Source: Flavobacterium sp. xlx-214 (GTDB taxonomy: Bacteria > Bacteroidota > Bacteroidia > Flavobacteriales > Flavobacteriaceae). From it: a stretch of DNA of 64,000 nt. The stretch's first letter is position 1, and each line of letters opens with the position of its first letter. The DNA lies in assembly GCF_013874595.1 (NCBI RefSeq), contig NZ_CP059431.1, positions 558,001 through 622,000 on the forward strand, given 5' to 3'. The translations under genes and the position numbers were made by a program. This document shows positions 1-9,197 of this stretch, one piece after another. A model generated the notes under the pieces. The model saw only the letters and a program-made list of their open reading frames with translations. It ran no database searches and had not been told where the DNA came from.

Positions 1-1
1 G

Positions 2-265
2 AACGCTTCGCTTATCCGTTTTTGGGAGAAAGAGTTTGATATTCTAAAGCCTAAAAAAAACGCAAAAGGTAATAGAATGTTTACGCCTGAAGATTTAAAA
101 AATTTAAAAACCATTTTTCATTTGGTAAAAGAAAAAGGATTTACCCTTGAAGGAGCTAAAGAATTTTTAAAAAACAGCAAAAAAACTTCTTTAAACACTA
201 TTGAAATTATTGAAAAATTAGAGCTGATAAAAAAACAATTACTTATTATTAAAAACGAAATTTAA
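2..265 (+). CDS. MerR-family transcriptional regulator, 5' truncated by the window edge
   Basis: An open frame runs in from the left edge and ends with TAA at 263-265, so the N-terminal part of the helix-turn-helix is missing. The visible part has the MerR pattern of a wing and linker, SLIRFWEKEFDILKPKKN followed by GNRMFTPEDL, then a helix LKTIFHLVKEKGFTLEGAK typical of MerR proteins. The C-terminus is a short leucine/lysine-rich helix, probably the dimerisation coiled coil. No effector domain follows, so it is one of the small MerR proteins common in Bacteroidota. It lies 11 nt upstream of the LemA gene and is probably cotranscribed with it. Its ligand and targets cannot be read from the sequence. 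Confidence 0.8.
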   Translation, partial: NASLIRFWEKEFDILKPKKNAKGNRMFTPEDLKNLKTIFHLVKEKGFTLEGAKEFLKNSKKTSLNTIEIIEKLELIKKQLLIIKNEI

Positions 266-276
266 TTAAAAAATTT

Positions 277-861
277 ATGAAAAAAATTCTTCCTATCATT
301 ATTGTATTAGTGGTTTTAATTGGTGGTTATTTCTTACTATCTATGAACTACCAAAACGGCGCTTTAGGATACAAACAAGCTAGTGATAAATCGTGGGCTG
401 ATGTTCAAGGAGCGTATCAAAGAAGAAATGATTTAATTGGAAACCTAGTAAATACGGTAAAAGGAGCTGCCGATTTTGAAAAATCTACATTAGAAGCAGT
501 TATCAATGCGCGTTCAAAAGCTACCCAAACTACTATTGATCCAACAAATATGACACCTGAAAAAATGGCTGAATTTCAACAAGCACAAAATGGTGTATCA
601 AGTGCTTTAGGACGATTATTAGTAACAGTTGAAAAATATCCTGATTTAAAAACAAATCAAAATTTCTTGAAATTGCAAGATGAATTAGCATCTACCGAAA
701 ATCAAATTTTAACAGCTCGTACTCGTTTTAACGAAACTGTTGAAGTATATAATGGATATGTATTGAAATTTCCTAACAAGTTTTTCTTAAGTGGATACCC
801 TGAAAAACCATTCTTTAAAGCTGATGCTGGTGCAGAAAAAGCACCTGAAGTAAAATTCTAA
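277..861 (+). CDS. lemA: LemA family protein
   Basis: A 194-residue protein with one N-terminal membrane anchor (about residues 4-24, KILPIIIVLVVLIGGYFLL) followed by a helical LemA domain to the C-terminus. Features typical of the family include the YQRRNDLIGNLVNTVKGAA segment early in the domain and the late EVYNGYVLKFPN segment. LemA proteins have an extracytoplasmic helical bundle of uncertain biochemical function. They are very often encoded next to TPM-domain proteins, as here, where two TPM genes follow within 2 nt and 0 nt. The start is clear because the anchor begins at this Met. The family call is firm; the role in the cell is unknown. Confidence 0.9.
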   Translation: MKKILPIIIVLVVLIGGYFLLSMNYQNGALGYKQASDKSWADVQGAYQRRNDLIGNLVNTVKGAADFEKSTLEAVINARSKATQTTIDPTNMTPEKMAEFQQAQNGVSSALGRLLVTVEKYPDLKTNQNFLKLQDELASTENQILTARTRFNETVEVYNGYVLKFPNKFFLSGYPEKPFFKADAGAEKAPEVKF

Positions 862-862
862 T

Positions 863-1303
863 ATGTCTGCAACCGAAGATTTTTTAAGTACAACTGAAGA
901 ACGTGAGATTGTTGATGCTATTGTAAAAGCAGAACAACAAACCTCTGGCGAAATACGTGTGCACATTGAAGAGCACAGTCATTTACCTGCCTTAGAACGC
1001 GCACAAGAAGTATTTAAAACACTAAATATGCATAAAACAAGCGCCCGCAACGGCGTTTTGTTTTATATAGGTGTTAAAGACCGTCATTTTGCAATTATTG
1101 GCGATGATGGTATAGACAAAGTGGTTCCGTACGATTTTTGGGAAAGCACCAAAAAAGTTGTTATTGATCAGTTTAAACAAAATCAGTTTAAAGAAGGCTT
1201 GATACAAGGCATTTTGCAAACAGGTAAACAGTTGAAGTTTTTCTTTCCTTATCAAGGTAAAGATGATGTAAACGAGTTGCCTAATGAAATTTCAAGAAGT
1301 TAA
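863..1303 (+). CDS. TPM-domain protein, cytoplasmic-type (first of two)
   Basis: A 146-residue protein with no signal peptide and no obvious membrane span. It carries a TPM (TLP18.3/Psb32/MOLO-1) phosphatase-like fold: the opening helix EREIVDAIVKAEQQTSGEIRVHIE, a central strand NGVLFYIGVKDRHFAIIGDDGID, and a C-terminal helix FKEGLIQGILQTGKQLKFFF. It starts 1 nt after the LemA stop, and its last base overlaps the start of the second TPM gene (ATG at 1303), so translation is probably coupled. The LemA / TPM / TPM set is conserved in Flavobacteria. A role in envelope maintenance is inferred from the company it keeps, not from the sequence. Confidence 0.85.
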   Translation: MSATEDFLSTTEEREIVDAIVKAEQQTSGEIRVHIEEHSHLPALERAQEVFKTLNMHKTSARNGVLFYIGVKDRHFAIIGDDGIDKVVPYDFWESTKKVVIDQFKQNQFKEGLIQGILQTGKQLKFFFPYQGKDDVNELPNEISRS

Positions 1304-2133
1304 TGAATCAAATAAAAAAAATAACTACGTTTTGTTTGTTTTTGTTTCCGTTGCTGGTTTTAGCACAATTTAACATTCCTGCAAAACCTACAAAAGCTAG
1401 TGAACAAACAAGCGTTTACGATTATGCTTCGTTACTATCTGCCAATGAAAGACAGGAATTAGAGCGTAAGTTAATTAGTTATGCCGATACTACATCAACC
1501 CAAATTGTAGTTGCCATTATACCTAGTTTAAATGGCGAATACGAAGGAGAATTAGCTCCTAGATGGGCTCATAAATGGGGTGTTGGTCAGGCAGATAAAG
1601 ACAATGGTGTTTTTATTTTATTAGCAGAAAAAGAACGTAAACTATGGATTTCTCCAGGTTACGGTTTAGAACACATTCTTACAGCTGGTATTAATGGCGA
1701 AATTATTCGTAACTATATTATTCCCGAATTTAAAAAAGGGGATTATTACGCAGGTTTAGATATTGGCACCGATAAGTTAATGGAATTATTCTCGGGAACC
1801 TACAAAGGAACTCGACAAGAGAATACTGAAAGTGGAGGAATTCCTGTGTTTTTTATCATTATGGTTGTCATTATCATCTTAATTATCGCTAGTAAAATGG
1901 GCGGAGGCAAAGGTAATAACCGAGGAAATCGTGGCGGTCCCGACTTAATGGATATAATTATCTTAAGTAGAATGGGTCGAGGTGGCGGTGGCGGCTTCTT
2001 TGGTGGCGGATCATCAGGAGGCGGTGGTTTCGGCGGAGGCGGCTTTGGTGGCGGTTTCGGCGGAGGCGGATTCTCTGGTGGCGGTTTCGGCGGAGGCGGA
2101 TTCTCTGGTGGCGGAGCCGGCGGAAGTTGGTAA
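1303..2133 (+). CDS. Secreted TPM-domain membrane protein with glycine-rich tail (YgcG-like)
   Basis: A 276-residue protein. Residues 1-21 are a signal peptide ending LVLAQ. A TPM domain spans about 35-165 (VYDYASLLSANERQELERKL at its start, GVFILLAEKERKLWISPGYG in the middle). A membrane span follows at about 180-197 (IPVFFIIMVVIIILIIAS), and then a low-complexity tail, residues about 225-276, made of GGGF, GGGFS and similar repeats. This matches the YgcG / TPM_phosphatase architecture, whose Gly-rich tails are usual. The tail DNA contains a perfect 30-bp tandem repeat and is far richer in GC than the rest of the operon. It is the last gene of the operon; a strong hairpin follows at 2152. 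Confidence 0.88.
   Translation: MNQIKKITTFCLFLFPLLVLAQFNIPAKPTKASEQTSVYDYASLLSANERQELERKLISYADTTSTQIVVAIIPSLNGEYEGELAPRWAHKWGVGQADKDNGVFILLAEKERKLWISPGYGLEHILTAGINGEIIRNYIIPEFKKGDYYAGLDIGTDKLMELFSGTYKGTRQENTESGGIPVFFIIMVVIIILIIASKMGGGKGNNRGNRGGPDLMDIIILSRMGRGGGGGFFGGGSSGGGGFGGGGFGGGFGGGGFSGGGFGGGGFSGGGAGGSW
2051..2110 (+). repeat. 30-bp tandem repeat encoding the Gly/Phe tail
   Basis: Two perfect 30-bp copies (2051-2080 and 2081-2110) lie inside the glycine-rich tail of the TPM protein, with degenerate copies on both sides. Copy number could vary between strains by slippage without shifting the frame. Confidence 0.8.
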
Positions 2134-2151
2134 ACACAAACGTTTTAAAAT

Positions 2152-2181
2152 AAAAAAGCACTTCTTTTGAAGTGCTTTTTT
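2152..2181 (+). terminator. Rho-independent terminator of the MerR-LemA-TPM operon
   Basis: A 13-bp stem with a TTTT loop (arms 2152-2164 and 2169-2181) has A's on the left and T's on the right. It lies 18 nt after the TPM stop codon and, being symmetric, could also serve the convergent gene on the minus strand. Confidence 0.9.
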
Positions 2182-2235
2182 ATTTACTAAATTTAAAGGA
2201 AGTTCAAAACAAACACCTCAAAATACTGTTATTCT

Positions 2236-3327
2236 TTATTTTAATACCACAGAAATACCTCTAGCTACTGAAGAATATTCTCCTGTTGTAAGTACTGTAC
2301 TTTTACCATTTTTCCAAACTGTTGCTTGATATCTTTGATGTTTTGGATCTATGATGTAACCACACACAAATACATTTCCTTCAATTACTTGTACATCGCG
2401 TGCTAGTGATCGTGAAAAATTATTCAATTCTAAAGACTGTAGTACTCCATTCTTCCATAATTTTGCAGTATACTTTCCATCTAAATAATCATACCCAGCC
2501 ACATATACATCCCCATTTGAAACAGTTACTGCTTTAGCATACGAACGTTCTCCTGTTTGTGCTAAATTAACAGAAACACCGTTTTTCCACAACATAGCCT
2601 TGGTGCCATTGTTATCCTCAATACCAACAACATACACATCATTACCGTTTACAAAAATATCTTCAGCCGTAGATTCTTTAGAGCCCGAATTAAGCGCAAC
2701 TACAGTGCCATTTTTCCAATATTTTGCTCTTTTGTCAATAGTACCTTCAATAACCTCACTTACCTGCCCAGCTACATATACATCATTTCCACTTACATAA
2801 ACACTATTTAATTTAGCATTATTGGTACCATCTGTAATATGGGTAGCCTTTCCATTTATCCACAACGTAGCGTAAAGTGTAGGTCTATTGAGTGTGTACC
2901 CAGCAACATAAACATTACCATTTGAAACGAATACTTTATTAGCAAATGTTGCGCTTCCTAATGGAGATAGAAGCTCCTTGGGCACACCATTTTGCCAAAT
3001 GATTGCTTTATCTGGTTTAACCCCAGCTGAATTATCAGTATTCAAATAACCCACAACATAGCTATTTCCGTTATCTACTACAATATCATTGGTTTCAGTT
3101 AAAATATTGTATCCCGTTAATGGTATTGCTTGATTATTTTGCCAATACATTGCTCTATTAATAAGCGATTGATCGGCTTGATATCCTGCAACATAAATAT
3201 CAACATCTATTGGTTTAGGATTTTCTTGAAAGTTGTTATCATCTTCTCCACATCCAATAAGTACAATGAACAAGAAAGAAAGTAGAAACAAATGTATTAG
3301 TGATTTATAGAAAACGATTTTGGTCAT
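2236..3327 (-). CDS. Predicted lipoprotein made of seven YVAGY...WKNG repeats, probable beta-propeller
   Basis: A 363-residue protein. The N-terminus has a hydrophobic stretch ending in a lipobox (IVLIGC, Cys about residue 26), followed by the acidic GEDDNN that resembles a Bacteroidota surface-export signal. The rest is seven repeats of about 45 residues, each with VYVAGY (or a variant such as SYVVGY or VFVCGY), a variable loop, then A-x-[LYV]-W-x-NG-x4-L. Seven copies of a strand-rich repeat suggest a seven-bladed propeller displayed on the cell surface. I do not recognise a named function. It stands alone: minus-strand tRNAs lie upstream and convergent genes downstream. Confidence 0.8.
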   Translation of the reverse strand: MTKIVFYKSLIHLFLLSFLFIVLIGCGEDDNNFQENPKPIDVDIYVAGYQADQSLINRAMYWQNNQAIPLTGYNILTETNDIVVDNGNSYVVGYLNTDNSAGVKPDKAIIWQNGVPKELLSPLGSATFANKVFVSNGNVYVAGYTLNRPTLYATLWINGKATHITDGTNNAKLNSVYVSGNDVYVAGQVSEVIEGTIDKRAKYWKNGTVVALNSGSKESTAEDIFVNGNDVYVVGIEDNNGTKAMLWKNGVSVNLAQTGERSYAKAVTVSNGDVYVAGYDYLDGKYTAKLWKNGVLQSLELNNFSRSLARDVQVIEGNVFVCGYIIDPKHQRYQATVWKNGKSTVLTTGEYSSVARGISVVLK

Positions 3328-3645
3328 AACAAAAATTACTTTAATGTATTAATAAAGAAACGGTTTATCTCTTTAACTTACTATTTAATTAAATCTTAAT
3401 ATACAAAAATCGTAAAAAAAATTGTAACTAAGAATTCGTAATTTTCAAAACATCATTCATAATCAACAAATTAGCTGTTTTCAAACAAATCATATTTAAT
3501 TTTACAATTCTTGTTTAACGATTATAATTTTTGTTTAAACAAAATATAGATAGGAATATAAATAAGTAGATAAAATACAAGATATAAACAACATATTCTT
3601 CCATATAATAAAAAAAGAGAACCAATTTCTTGATTCTCTTGCTAG
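3328..3645. other. AT-rich intergenic region between the propeller lipoprotein and the tRNA pair
   Basis: About 318 nt with no convincing gene on either strand. It holds the tRNA terminator at 3611-3640 and presumably the lipoprotein promoter on the minus strand, for which I see no clean TAnnTTTG match. Otherwise it is poly-A/T sequence. Confidence 0.6.
3611..3640 (-). terminator. Terminator downstream of the tandem tRNAs
   Basis: On the minus strand, AAGAGAA and TTCTCTT form a 7-bp stem that continues after one mismatch. A run of T's (the A run at 3608-3616 on the plus strand) follows. It lies 5 nt past the second tRNA. Confidence 0.8.
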
Positions 3646-3718
<73 letters not shown>

Positions 3719-3795
3719 CTGTGCGTTTTGTTGAATTTTTACTACGATTAAAAAACGAAATTCTAAACATTTTTCAAAAGGACTTTTAGTCTTAG

Positions 3796-3868
<73 letters not shown>

Positions 3869-3879
3869 CTATTGTGGTG

Positions 3880-3887
3880 CAAATGTA
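3880..3887 (-). promoter_or_regulatory. -7 promoter element for the tRNA-fMet pair
   Basis: The minus strand reads TACATTTG, an exact match to the Bacteroidota TAnnTTTG motif, ending 11 nt before the first tRNA base. A start a few nucleotides before the tRNA fits a short 5' leader. Confidence 0.7.
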
Positions 3888-3958
3888 GAACAACTATTTT
3901 AAATAAAAAAACATTTCGTACTCTTTTTTTTAAATTAGTGTGTTTCGTGATTATTCCA

Positions 3959-3966
3959 TACCTTTG
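3959..3966 (+). promoter_or_regulatory. -7 promoter element for era
   Basis: TACCTTTG matches TAnnTTTG. A TTT-rich -33 region (near 3942) is at plausible spacing. The era start at 3985 is 18 nt downstream, which supports that start over the in-frame ATG at 3940, because the latter lies upstream of this promoter. Confidence 0.7.
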
Positions 3967-3984
3967 CACCTTAGTATATATTAT

Positions 3985-4869
3985 ATGTCGCACAAAGCTG
4001 GTTTTATCAATATTGTAGGAAATCCTAATGTAGGAAAATCAACCTTAATGAATGCTTTTGTTGGTGAACGCTTGTCAATCATCACTTCAAAAGCACAAAC
4101 AACTCGTCATCGCATTTTCGGAATTGTAAATGGAGACGATTTTCAGATGGTTTTTTCAGACACGCCAGGTATCATTAAACCTGCCTACGAATTACAAACA
4201 TCAATGATGGATTTTGTAAAATCGGCGTTTGAAGATGCAGATATATTAGTTTATATGGTAGAAATTGGTGAGCGCGACTTAAAAGACGAGAATTTCTTTA
4301 AGAAAATTACCAATGCTAAAGTTCCTGTGTTGTTATTATTGAATAAAATCGATAAATCAAACCAAGAACATTTAGAAGAGCAAGTTGCCTTGTGGAAAGA
4401 ACAAGTACCAAATGCAGAAATTTATCCAATATCGGCTTTAAATAATTTTAATGTTGATACGGTTTTCAATAGAATTTTAAGCTTGTTACCTGATTCGCCT
4501 CCTTATTATCCAAAAGATGCTTTAACAGATAAACCTGAACGTTTTTTTGTAAACGAAAGTATTCGCGAAAAAATTCTTTTGCATTATCAAAAAGAAATTC
4601 CGTATTCGGTAGAAATCGAAACAGAAGAATTTAAAGAAGATGATGACATTATTCACATTAAAGCAGTGATAATGGTAGAGCGCGACAGCCAAAAAGGAAT
4701 CATTATAGGACATAAAGGCGCTGCTATTAAAAAAGTAGGAATGGAAGCCCGTGCCGATTTAGAAAAATTCTTTGGCAAGCAAGTACACATAGAATTGTTT
4801 GTAAAAGTAAACAAAGATTGGCGCAACAATCAGTTTCAATTACGCCGTTTTGGGTATCAACAAAAATAA
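3985..4869 (+). CDS. era: GTPase Era
   Basis: A 294-residue GTPase that binds 16S rRNA near its 3' end and acts in 30S subunit maturation. Visible motifs are the P-loop GNPNVGKST (residues 12-20), switch-region T's (SKAQTTRHR, 35-43), DTPG (59-62), NKID (120-123) and a C-terminal KH domain with GIIIGHKGAAIKKVG. The length is normal for Era. I chose the ATG at 3985 (MSHKAGF) because this is the usual Era N-terminus; an in-frame ATG 45 nt upstream lies before the promoter element. It is followed 28 nt later by der, so the two ribosome-assembly GTPases probably form an operon. Confidence 0.96.
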   Translation: MSHKAGFINIVGNPNVGKSTLMNAFVGERLSIITSKAQTTRHRIFGIVNGDDFQMVFSDTPGIIKPAYELQTSMMDFVKSAFEDADILVYMVEIGERDLKDENFFKKITNAKVPVLLLLNKIDKSNQEHLEEQVALWKEQVPNAEIYPISALNNFNVDTVFNRILSLLPDSPPYYPKDALTDKPERFFVNESIREKILLHYQKEIPYSVEIETEEFKEDDDIIHIKAVIMVERDSQKGIIIGHKGAAIKKVGMEARADLEKFFGKQVHIELFVKVNKDWRNNQFQLRRFGYQQK

Positions 4870-4897
4870 ATCACACTTTTAAAAAAGTGCCTGTTAT

Positions 4898-6208
4898 ATG
4901 AACAACATTGTAGCAATTGTGGGTAGACCTAATGTAGGAAAGTCTACCTTTTTTAATCGTCTTATTCAAAGACGCGAAGCCATCGTAGATTCAGTAAGTG
5001 GTGTTACGCGCGATCGTAACTATGGAAAATCTGAATGGAATGGAAAAGAATTCTCGGTTATTGATACCGGTGGATATATTAAAGGATCAGATGATATCTT
5101 TGAAGGCGAAATTCGCAAGCAAGTAGAATTGGCTATTGATGAAGCTGATGCTATTGTTTTCTTGGTAGATGTAGAAGAAGGTATTACACCTATGGATAAT
5201 GAAGTGGCTAAATTGCTACGTAAAATTACCAAACCTGTACTTTTAGTTGTAAATAAAGTAGATAACGCAAAACGCGAACAAGATGCTTTTGAATTTTACA
5301 ACTTAGGTTTAGGCGAATACGTTACCATGTCTGGAATGAGCGGTTCTGGAACAGGAGAAGTTTTAGACAAATTGGTTGAAATTTTACCTGAATTACCTGA
5401 AATTGAAGAAAATCAAGAAGAACTTCCTCGTTTTGCAGTAGTGGGGCGTCCTAATGCAGGAAAATCTAGTTTTATAAACGCGTTAATTGGCGAAGATCGT
5501 TTTGTGGTTACTGATATTGCTGGTACTACTCGTGATGCTATCGATACTAAATACAACCGTTTTGGTTTTGAATTTAACTTGGTTGATACTGCGGGTATTC
5601 GTAGAAAAGCAAAAGTTAAAGAAGATTTAGAATTTTACTCGGTAATGCGTTCTGTACGTGCTATTGAACATGCCGATGTTTGTATTTTAGTAATTGATGC
5701 TACTCGCGGATTTGAAGGTCAGGATCAAAACATCTTTTGGTTAGCAGAAAAAAACCGCAAGGGTATTGTTATTTTAGTAAACAAATGGGATTTGGTTGAG
5801 AAAGACACCATGACAGCCCATGATTACGAAAAACGCATTCGTGAAGAAATTGCTCCGTTTACCGATGTGCCTATTCTATTTGTATCAGCATTAAACAAAC
5901 AACGTTTGTTAAAAGCGCTAGAAGCTGCTGTACAAGTATACGAAAACCGTAAGCAGCGCATTGCAACTTCTAAATTAAACGATACGTTATTACCTATCAT
6001 AGAAAACAACCCACCACCAGCAATTAAAGGTAAATACATTAAAATTAAATACTGTATGCAATTACCAACGCCGGTACCACAGTTTGTTTTCTTTGCTAAT
6101 TTACCACAGTATATTAAAGATCCGTACAAGCGTTTTGTTGAAAACAAACTACGTGAAATTTATGATTTTGAAGGAGTACCACTTGATATTTACTTCCGTC
6201 AGAAATAA
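4898..6208 (+). CDS. der: GTPase Der (EngA), double-GTPase ribosome assembly factor
   Basis: A 436-residue protein with two GTPase domains in tandem followed by a KH-like domain, the hallmark of Der, which acts in 50S subunit biogenesis. Domain 1 has GRPNVGKS (9-16), DTGG (57-60) and NKVD (119-122). Domain 2 has GRPNAGKS (183-190), a DTAG and an NKWD. The C-terminal segment ([19 protein letters not shown], then a [11 protein letters not shown] helix) is the KH-like domain. Length and spacing are standard. It lies 28 nt downstream of era, and a hairpin terminator follows 5 nt after the stop. Confidence 0.97.
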   Translation: MNNIVAIVGRPNVGKSTFFNRLIQRREAIVDSVSGVTRDRNYGKSEWNGKEFSVIDTGGYIKGSDDIFEGEIRKQVELAIDEADAIVFLVDVEEGITPMDNEVAKLLRKITKPVLLVVNKVDNAKREQDAFEFYNLGLGEYVTMSGMSGSGTGEVLDKLVEILPELPEIEENQEELPRFAVVGRPNAGKSSFINALIGEDRFVVTDIAGTTRDAIDTKYNRFGFEFNLVDTAGIRRKAKVKEDLEFYSVMRSVRAIEHADVCILVIDATRGFEGQDQNIFWLAEKNRKGIVILVNKWDLVEKDTMTAHDYEKRIREEIAPFTDVPILFVSALNKQRLLKALEAAVQVYENRKQRIATSKLNDTLLPIIENNPPPAIKGKYIKIKYCMQLPTPVPQFVFFANLPQYIKDPYKRFVENKLREIYDFEGVPLDIYFRQK

Positions 6209-6212
6209 TTAT

Positions 6213-6244
6213 AAAAGGAAAGATGATACATCTTTCCTTTTTTT
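6213..6244 (+). terminator. Terminator of the era-der operon
   Basis: Stem AAAAGGAAAGATG with its complement around an ATA loop, followed by a run of T's. It begins 4 nt after the der stop. Confidence 0.9.
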
Positions 6245-6313
6245 GTATCTTCAAAAATAGGTAAACCTCAACTTAATTGCGACATACCTTTTTAACATAA
6301 TTATCCTATTTTA

Positions 6314-6321
6314 TATCTTTG
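6314..6321 (+). promoter_or_regulatory. -7 promoter element abutting the start codon of the 6326 gene
   Basis: TATCTTTG matches TAnnTTTG exactly. Only 4 nt separate it from the ATG at 6326, so the transcript would start at or next to the start codon (leaderless or nearly so). The signal peptide begins at this ATG, so a later start is unlikely. Confidence 0.65.
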
Positions 6322-6325
6322 TGTT

Positions 6326-9142
6326 ATGAAAAAAATACTATCTCTACTAACCGTTTTAATAATTCTTTTAAGCACATCGGCAATTGCGCAATCGATTCAG
6401 TTAAAAGGAAAAGTAATTGATGAAGCCAAAACAGCTGTTTCTGATGTTACCGTTTATTTATCAGCCGCTAAAGATTCTACTTTAATTCAGTACGCGTCAA
6501 CCGATGCTGCTGGTTTGTTTTCAATGGATATTAATGCGGTAAACGAACCTTCGTTTTTAACGTTGTCGTTTATTGGTTATCAAGATCATGTTGAAAAATT
6601 CGAGAAACTCATCGAATCAAAAGACTTAGGCAACATTACCATGAAAGCTGATTCTGATTTACTTTCAGAAATTGTTATTGTGACCGATGCACCTATTCGG
6701 GTAAAAAACGACACGCTTGAGTTTAACGCAAAATCGTTTAAAGTACGACCTGATGCTAATGTAGAAGCGCTTTTAAAAGAATTACCAGGAGTAGAGATTG
6801 ATGCCGATAAAAAAATCACCGTAAATGGTAAAGAAGTCACACAGATTTTAGTAAACGGAAAACCTTTTTTCAATGAAGATGGTAGCATTGCCTTGCAAAA
6901 CTTACCTGCCGATTTAATTAAGAAAGTACAAATAACCGATCATAAAACAAAAGGCGAAGAATTTTCGGGCAGAAGAGCCAAAAGTGATAATACAAGTATC
7001 AACTTAACCATTGATGAGGAAAATAACAAAGGCTTAATGGCTAAGTTAATGGCGGGTATTGGCAGTATGGTTGATGATAAAAATCGTTATGAAAGCAGCG
7101 GTTTGTTAAACTACTTTAAAGGCGAACGTAAAATATCTATACTGGCATCATCAAACAACATTAACTCAACAGGTTTTTCTATGGATGAAATCTTTGATAA
7201 TATGGGTGGCGGTCGTAGTCAAATGTTTAGCTTTGGCGGGCGCTCTGGTGGTCCAGGTGGCTTTGGTAGTAGCACAGGTATTACGCGTACCAACATGATT
7301 GGCGCTAATTATTCTGATGAATACTTTAAAGATTTTGAAACCAATGTTAGCTATTATTTAAACGATACGCAAAACAAAAACAACAACCGTTCACGTGTTG
7401 TAAATCTTTTACCTGATGGTGATTTTATAACCGAATCAGAATCTGCGCGTACCAATAATAACATTAACCACAATGGTAATGCACGTATTGAATACAAAAT
7501 AAATCCTACAACAAAGATATTCATCAATCCATCGGTTACAGCTAATAAGAACGAATTTGAATCGAAACGTAGCTCAAAATCTATGGATGCTAACGATAAC
7601 TTGTTTAATGAAAGTAACGAAAACAGCTTTGCAACTGCCAATAGTTTTACGTTTAAAAACGCACTTCAGTTCAATAAAAAGCTAAATGATAAAGGAAAAA
7701 ACTTCAGTTTAAAGTTTAACAACAGCAACTCTAAAACTACAGGTATTGGGCATACCAACTCAATTACTAAATTTTATCAAGACAATGCAACCGATGATGT
7801 TCGTAATCAGCAAGAAAACACACGATCTACTGCCGATACGTACTCATTAACAGCAGAATATTCGCAACCAATTAGTAAAACAAGTTATATAGATTTTGGT
7901 TATTCGTTAGATTATGATCAACAAACAGATGTGTTAGAAACATACAATTTCAATGAAAACAGCAATAACTTTACCGATTTAAACGGAGCTTTATCTAACC
8001 AAACACAAACCAATATTGTTACCAACACGCCTTATGTGGGTATTAATTATGATAACGATAAACTAAACTGGTACGTAAATTCTGGGGTAAACATTGCCAA
8101 TTACAATGCAGATGCGTACTACTTAAATATCAATTATGGGGTTGATAAAAAGTTTGTATCGCCTTATGTACAGGCAAGTTTTAGATACAAGTTTGATAAA
8201 AGCAAAAACTTTAGTTTTCGATACAACTACAACGTATCAAACCCTAGTGTAATGCAAATATTAAACTACAAACGTTTAAATGATCCGTTGCAAACATATG
8301 TGGGTAATGAAAACTTAGATCAAGCAAAATACCACGCTGTTAACTTTGGATATCGCAACTTTGATTTTCAAACACGCTCTGGATGGAGCATCTTTTTCAA
8401 TGGAAATTATTACACATCGCAAATTGTGGCATCAACTATTTTTGATGAAAACCGTAAACGCACTACAACCTATGAAAACATTGCCGATGCTTATAGCACA
8501 AATCTTTATGCCAACTGGAACAAATCGTATAAAATTGATGAACACACTATAAGATATGGCTTAGGTGGTAGAATTAGTTACGGTAAACAACGTGCTTTTG
8601 CCAATGGTGTTTTGTACAATGCCAACGAGTTAAGTTTTGCACCAAACGTATATACATCTTGGGATTATGGTGATGTATTAAGCATTGCGCCTTCATACAA
8701 CCTTTCGTACAACAATACCAACTATACCAATTTACAATTTGATAAAACCAACTATTTAAGACACAATGTAATGGTACAAACCACTACGTATTGGCCTGAA
8801 AACTTTACATGGGGTAACGATTTTAGCTACACCTATAATGGTAATATTGCCGATGGTTTTAAGAAAGATTTCTTTATGTGGAACACAGCTGTATCCTACG
8901 CTTTCTTAAACAAGGCATTAACTGCCAAAGTAAAGGTGTACGATATTTTAAACCAAAACACAGGTACATCTAGAGTTATTGGCACCACAACTATTGTTGA
9001 TCAAGAAAATACGGTTTTAGAACGCTATGTGATGTTCTCTGTAACATGGAAGTTTGATCAGTTTGGTAATGGCGGCGCTAAAGGTAAAGGACGTGGCAAT
9101 AGAATGGGTCCACATTCTATGAGAACTACCAGAGAGTTGTAA
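6326..9142 (+). CDS. Outer-membrane beta-barrel protein with carboxypeptidase-regulatory domain (TonB-receptor-like)
   Basis: A 938-residue protein. A signal peptide (1-21, ending AIAQ) leads into a carboxypeptidase-D-regulatory-like Ig domain (about 24-110: LKGKVIDEAKTAVSDVTVYL). A plug-like region follows, with the conserved RVKNDTLEFNAKSFKVRPDA and LLKELPGVEIDADKKITVNG and a VNGKPFF motif. A long C-terminal barrel shows alternating aromatic strands. This is the outer_membrane_beta-barrel (OMP_b-brl_3) type related to SusC-like receptors; the substrate is unknown. A Gly/Ser-rich loop (MGGGRSQMFSFGGRSGGPGG) lies at about residues 292-312. It is a clear paralogue of the protein at 16967, with the same plug motifs and a shared NINSTGFSxxEIFDNMxGGR segment. 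Its own promoter and terminator make it monocistronic. Confidence 0.88.
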   Translation: MKKILSLLTVLIILLSTSAIAQSIQLKGKVIDEAKTAVSDVTVYLSAAKDSTLIQYASTDAAGLFSMDINAVNEPSFLTLSFIGYQDHVEKFEKLIESKDLGNITMKADSDLLSEIVIVTDAPIRVKNDTLEFNAKSFKVRPDANVEALLKELPGVEIDADKKITVNGKEVTQILVNGKPFFNEDGSIALQNLPADLIKKVQITDHKTKGEEFSGRRAKSDNTSINLTIDEENNKGLMAKLMAGIGSMVDDKNRYESSGLLNYFKGERKISILASSNNINSTGFSMDEIFDNMGGGRSQMFSFGGRSGGPGGFGSSTGITRTNMIGANYSDEYFKDFETNVSYYLNDTQNKNNNRSRVVNLLPDGDFITESESARTNNNINHNGNARIEYKINPTTKIFINPSVTANKNEFESKRSSKSMDANDNLFNESNENSFATANSFTFKNALQFNKKLNDKGKNFSLKFNNSNSKTTGIGHTNSITKFYQDNATDDVRNQQENTRSTADTYSLTAEYSQPISKTSYIDFGYSLDYDQQTDVLETYNFNENSNNFTDLNGALSNQTQTNIVTNTPYVGINYDNDKLNWYVNSGVNIANYNADAYYLNINYGVDKKFVSPYVQASFRYKFDKSKNFSFRYNYNVSNPSVMQILNYKRLNDPLQTYVGNENLDQAKYHAVNFGYRNFDFQTRSGWSIFFNGNYYTSQIVASTIFDENRKRTTTYENIADAYSTNLYANWNKSYKIDEHTIRYGLGGRISYGKQRAFANGVLYNANELSFAPNVYTSWDYGDVLSIAPSYNLSYNNTNYTNLQFDKTNYLRHNVMVQTTTYWPENFTWGNDFSYTYNGNIADGFKKDFFMWNTAVSYAFLNKALTAKVKVYDILNQNTGTSRVIGTTTIVDQENTVLERYVMFSVTWKFDQFGNGGAKGKGRGNRMGPHSMRTTREL

Positions 9143-9151
9143 AATAATATT

Positions 9152-9183
9152 AAAACGTGTAAAATTAATTACACGTTTTTTTT
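9152..9183 (+). terminator. Terminator after the barrel protein
   Basis: An 11-bp stem AAAACGTGTAA / TTACACGTTTT followed by a T run, starting 9 nt after the stop codon. Confidence 0.9.
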
Positions 9184-9197
9184 ACTTTGTTATTAAA

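Noticed and set aside
1958..2170. Frames on both strands over the glycine-rich tail
   Set aside because: They arise from the repetitive Gly codons of the TPM gene read in other frames.
3940..3984. Earlier ATG for era
   Set aside because: It lies upstream of the TACCTTTG promoter element and adds a non-conserved extension.
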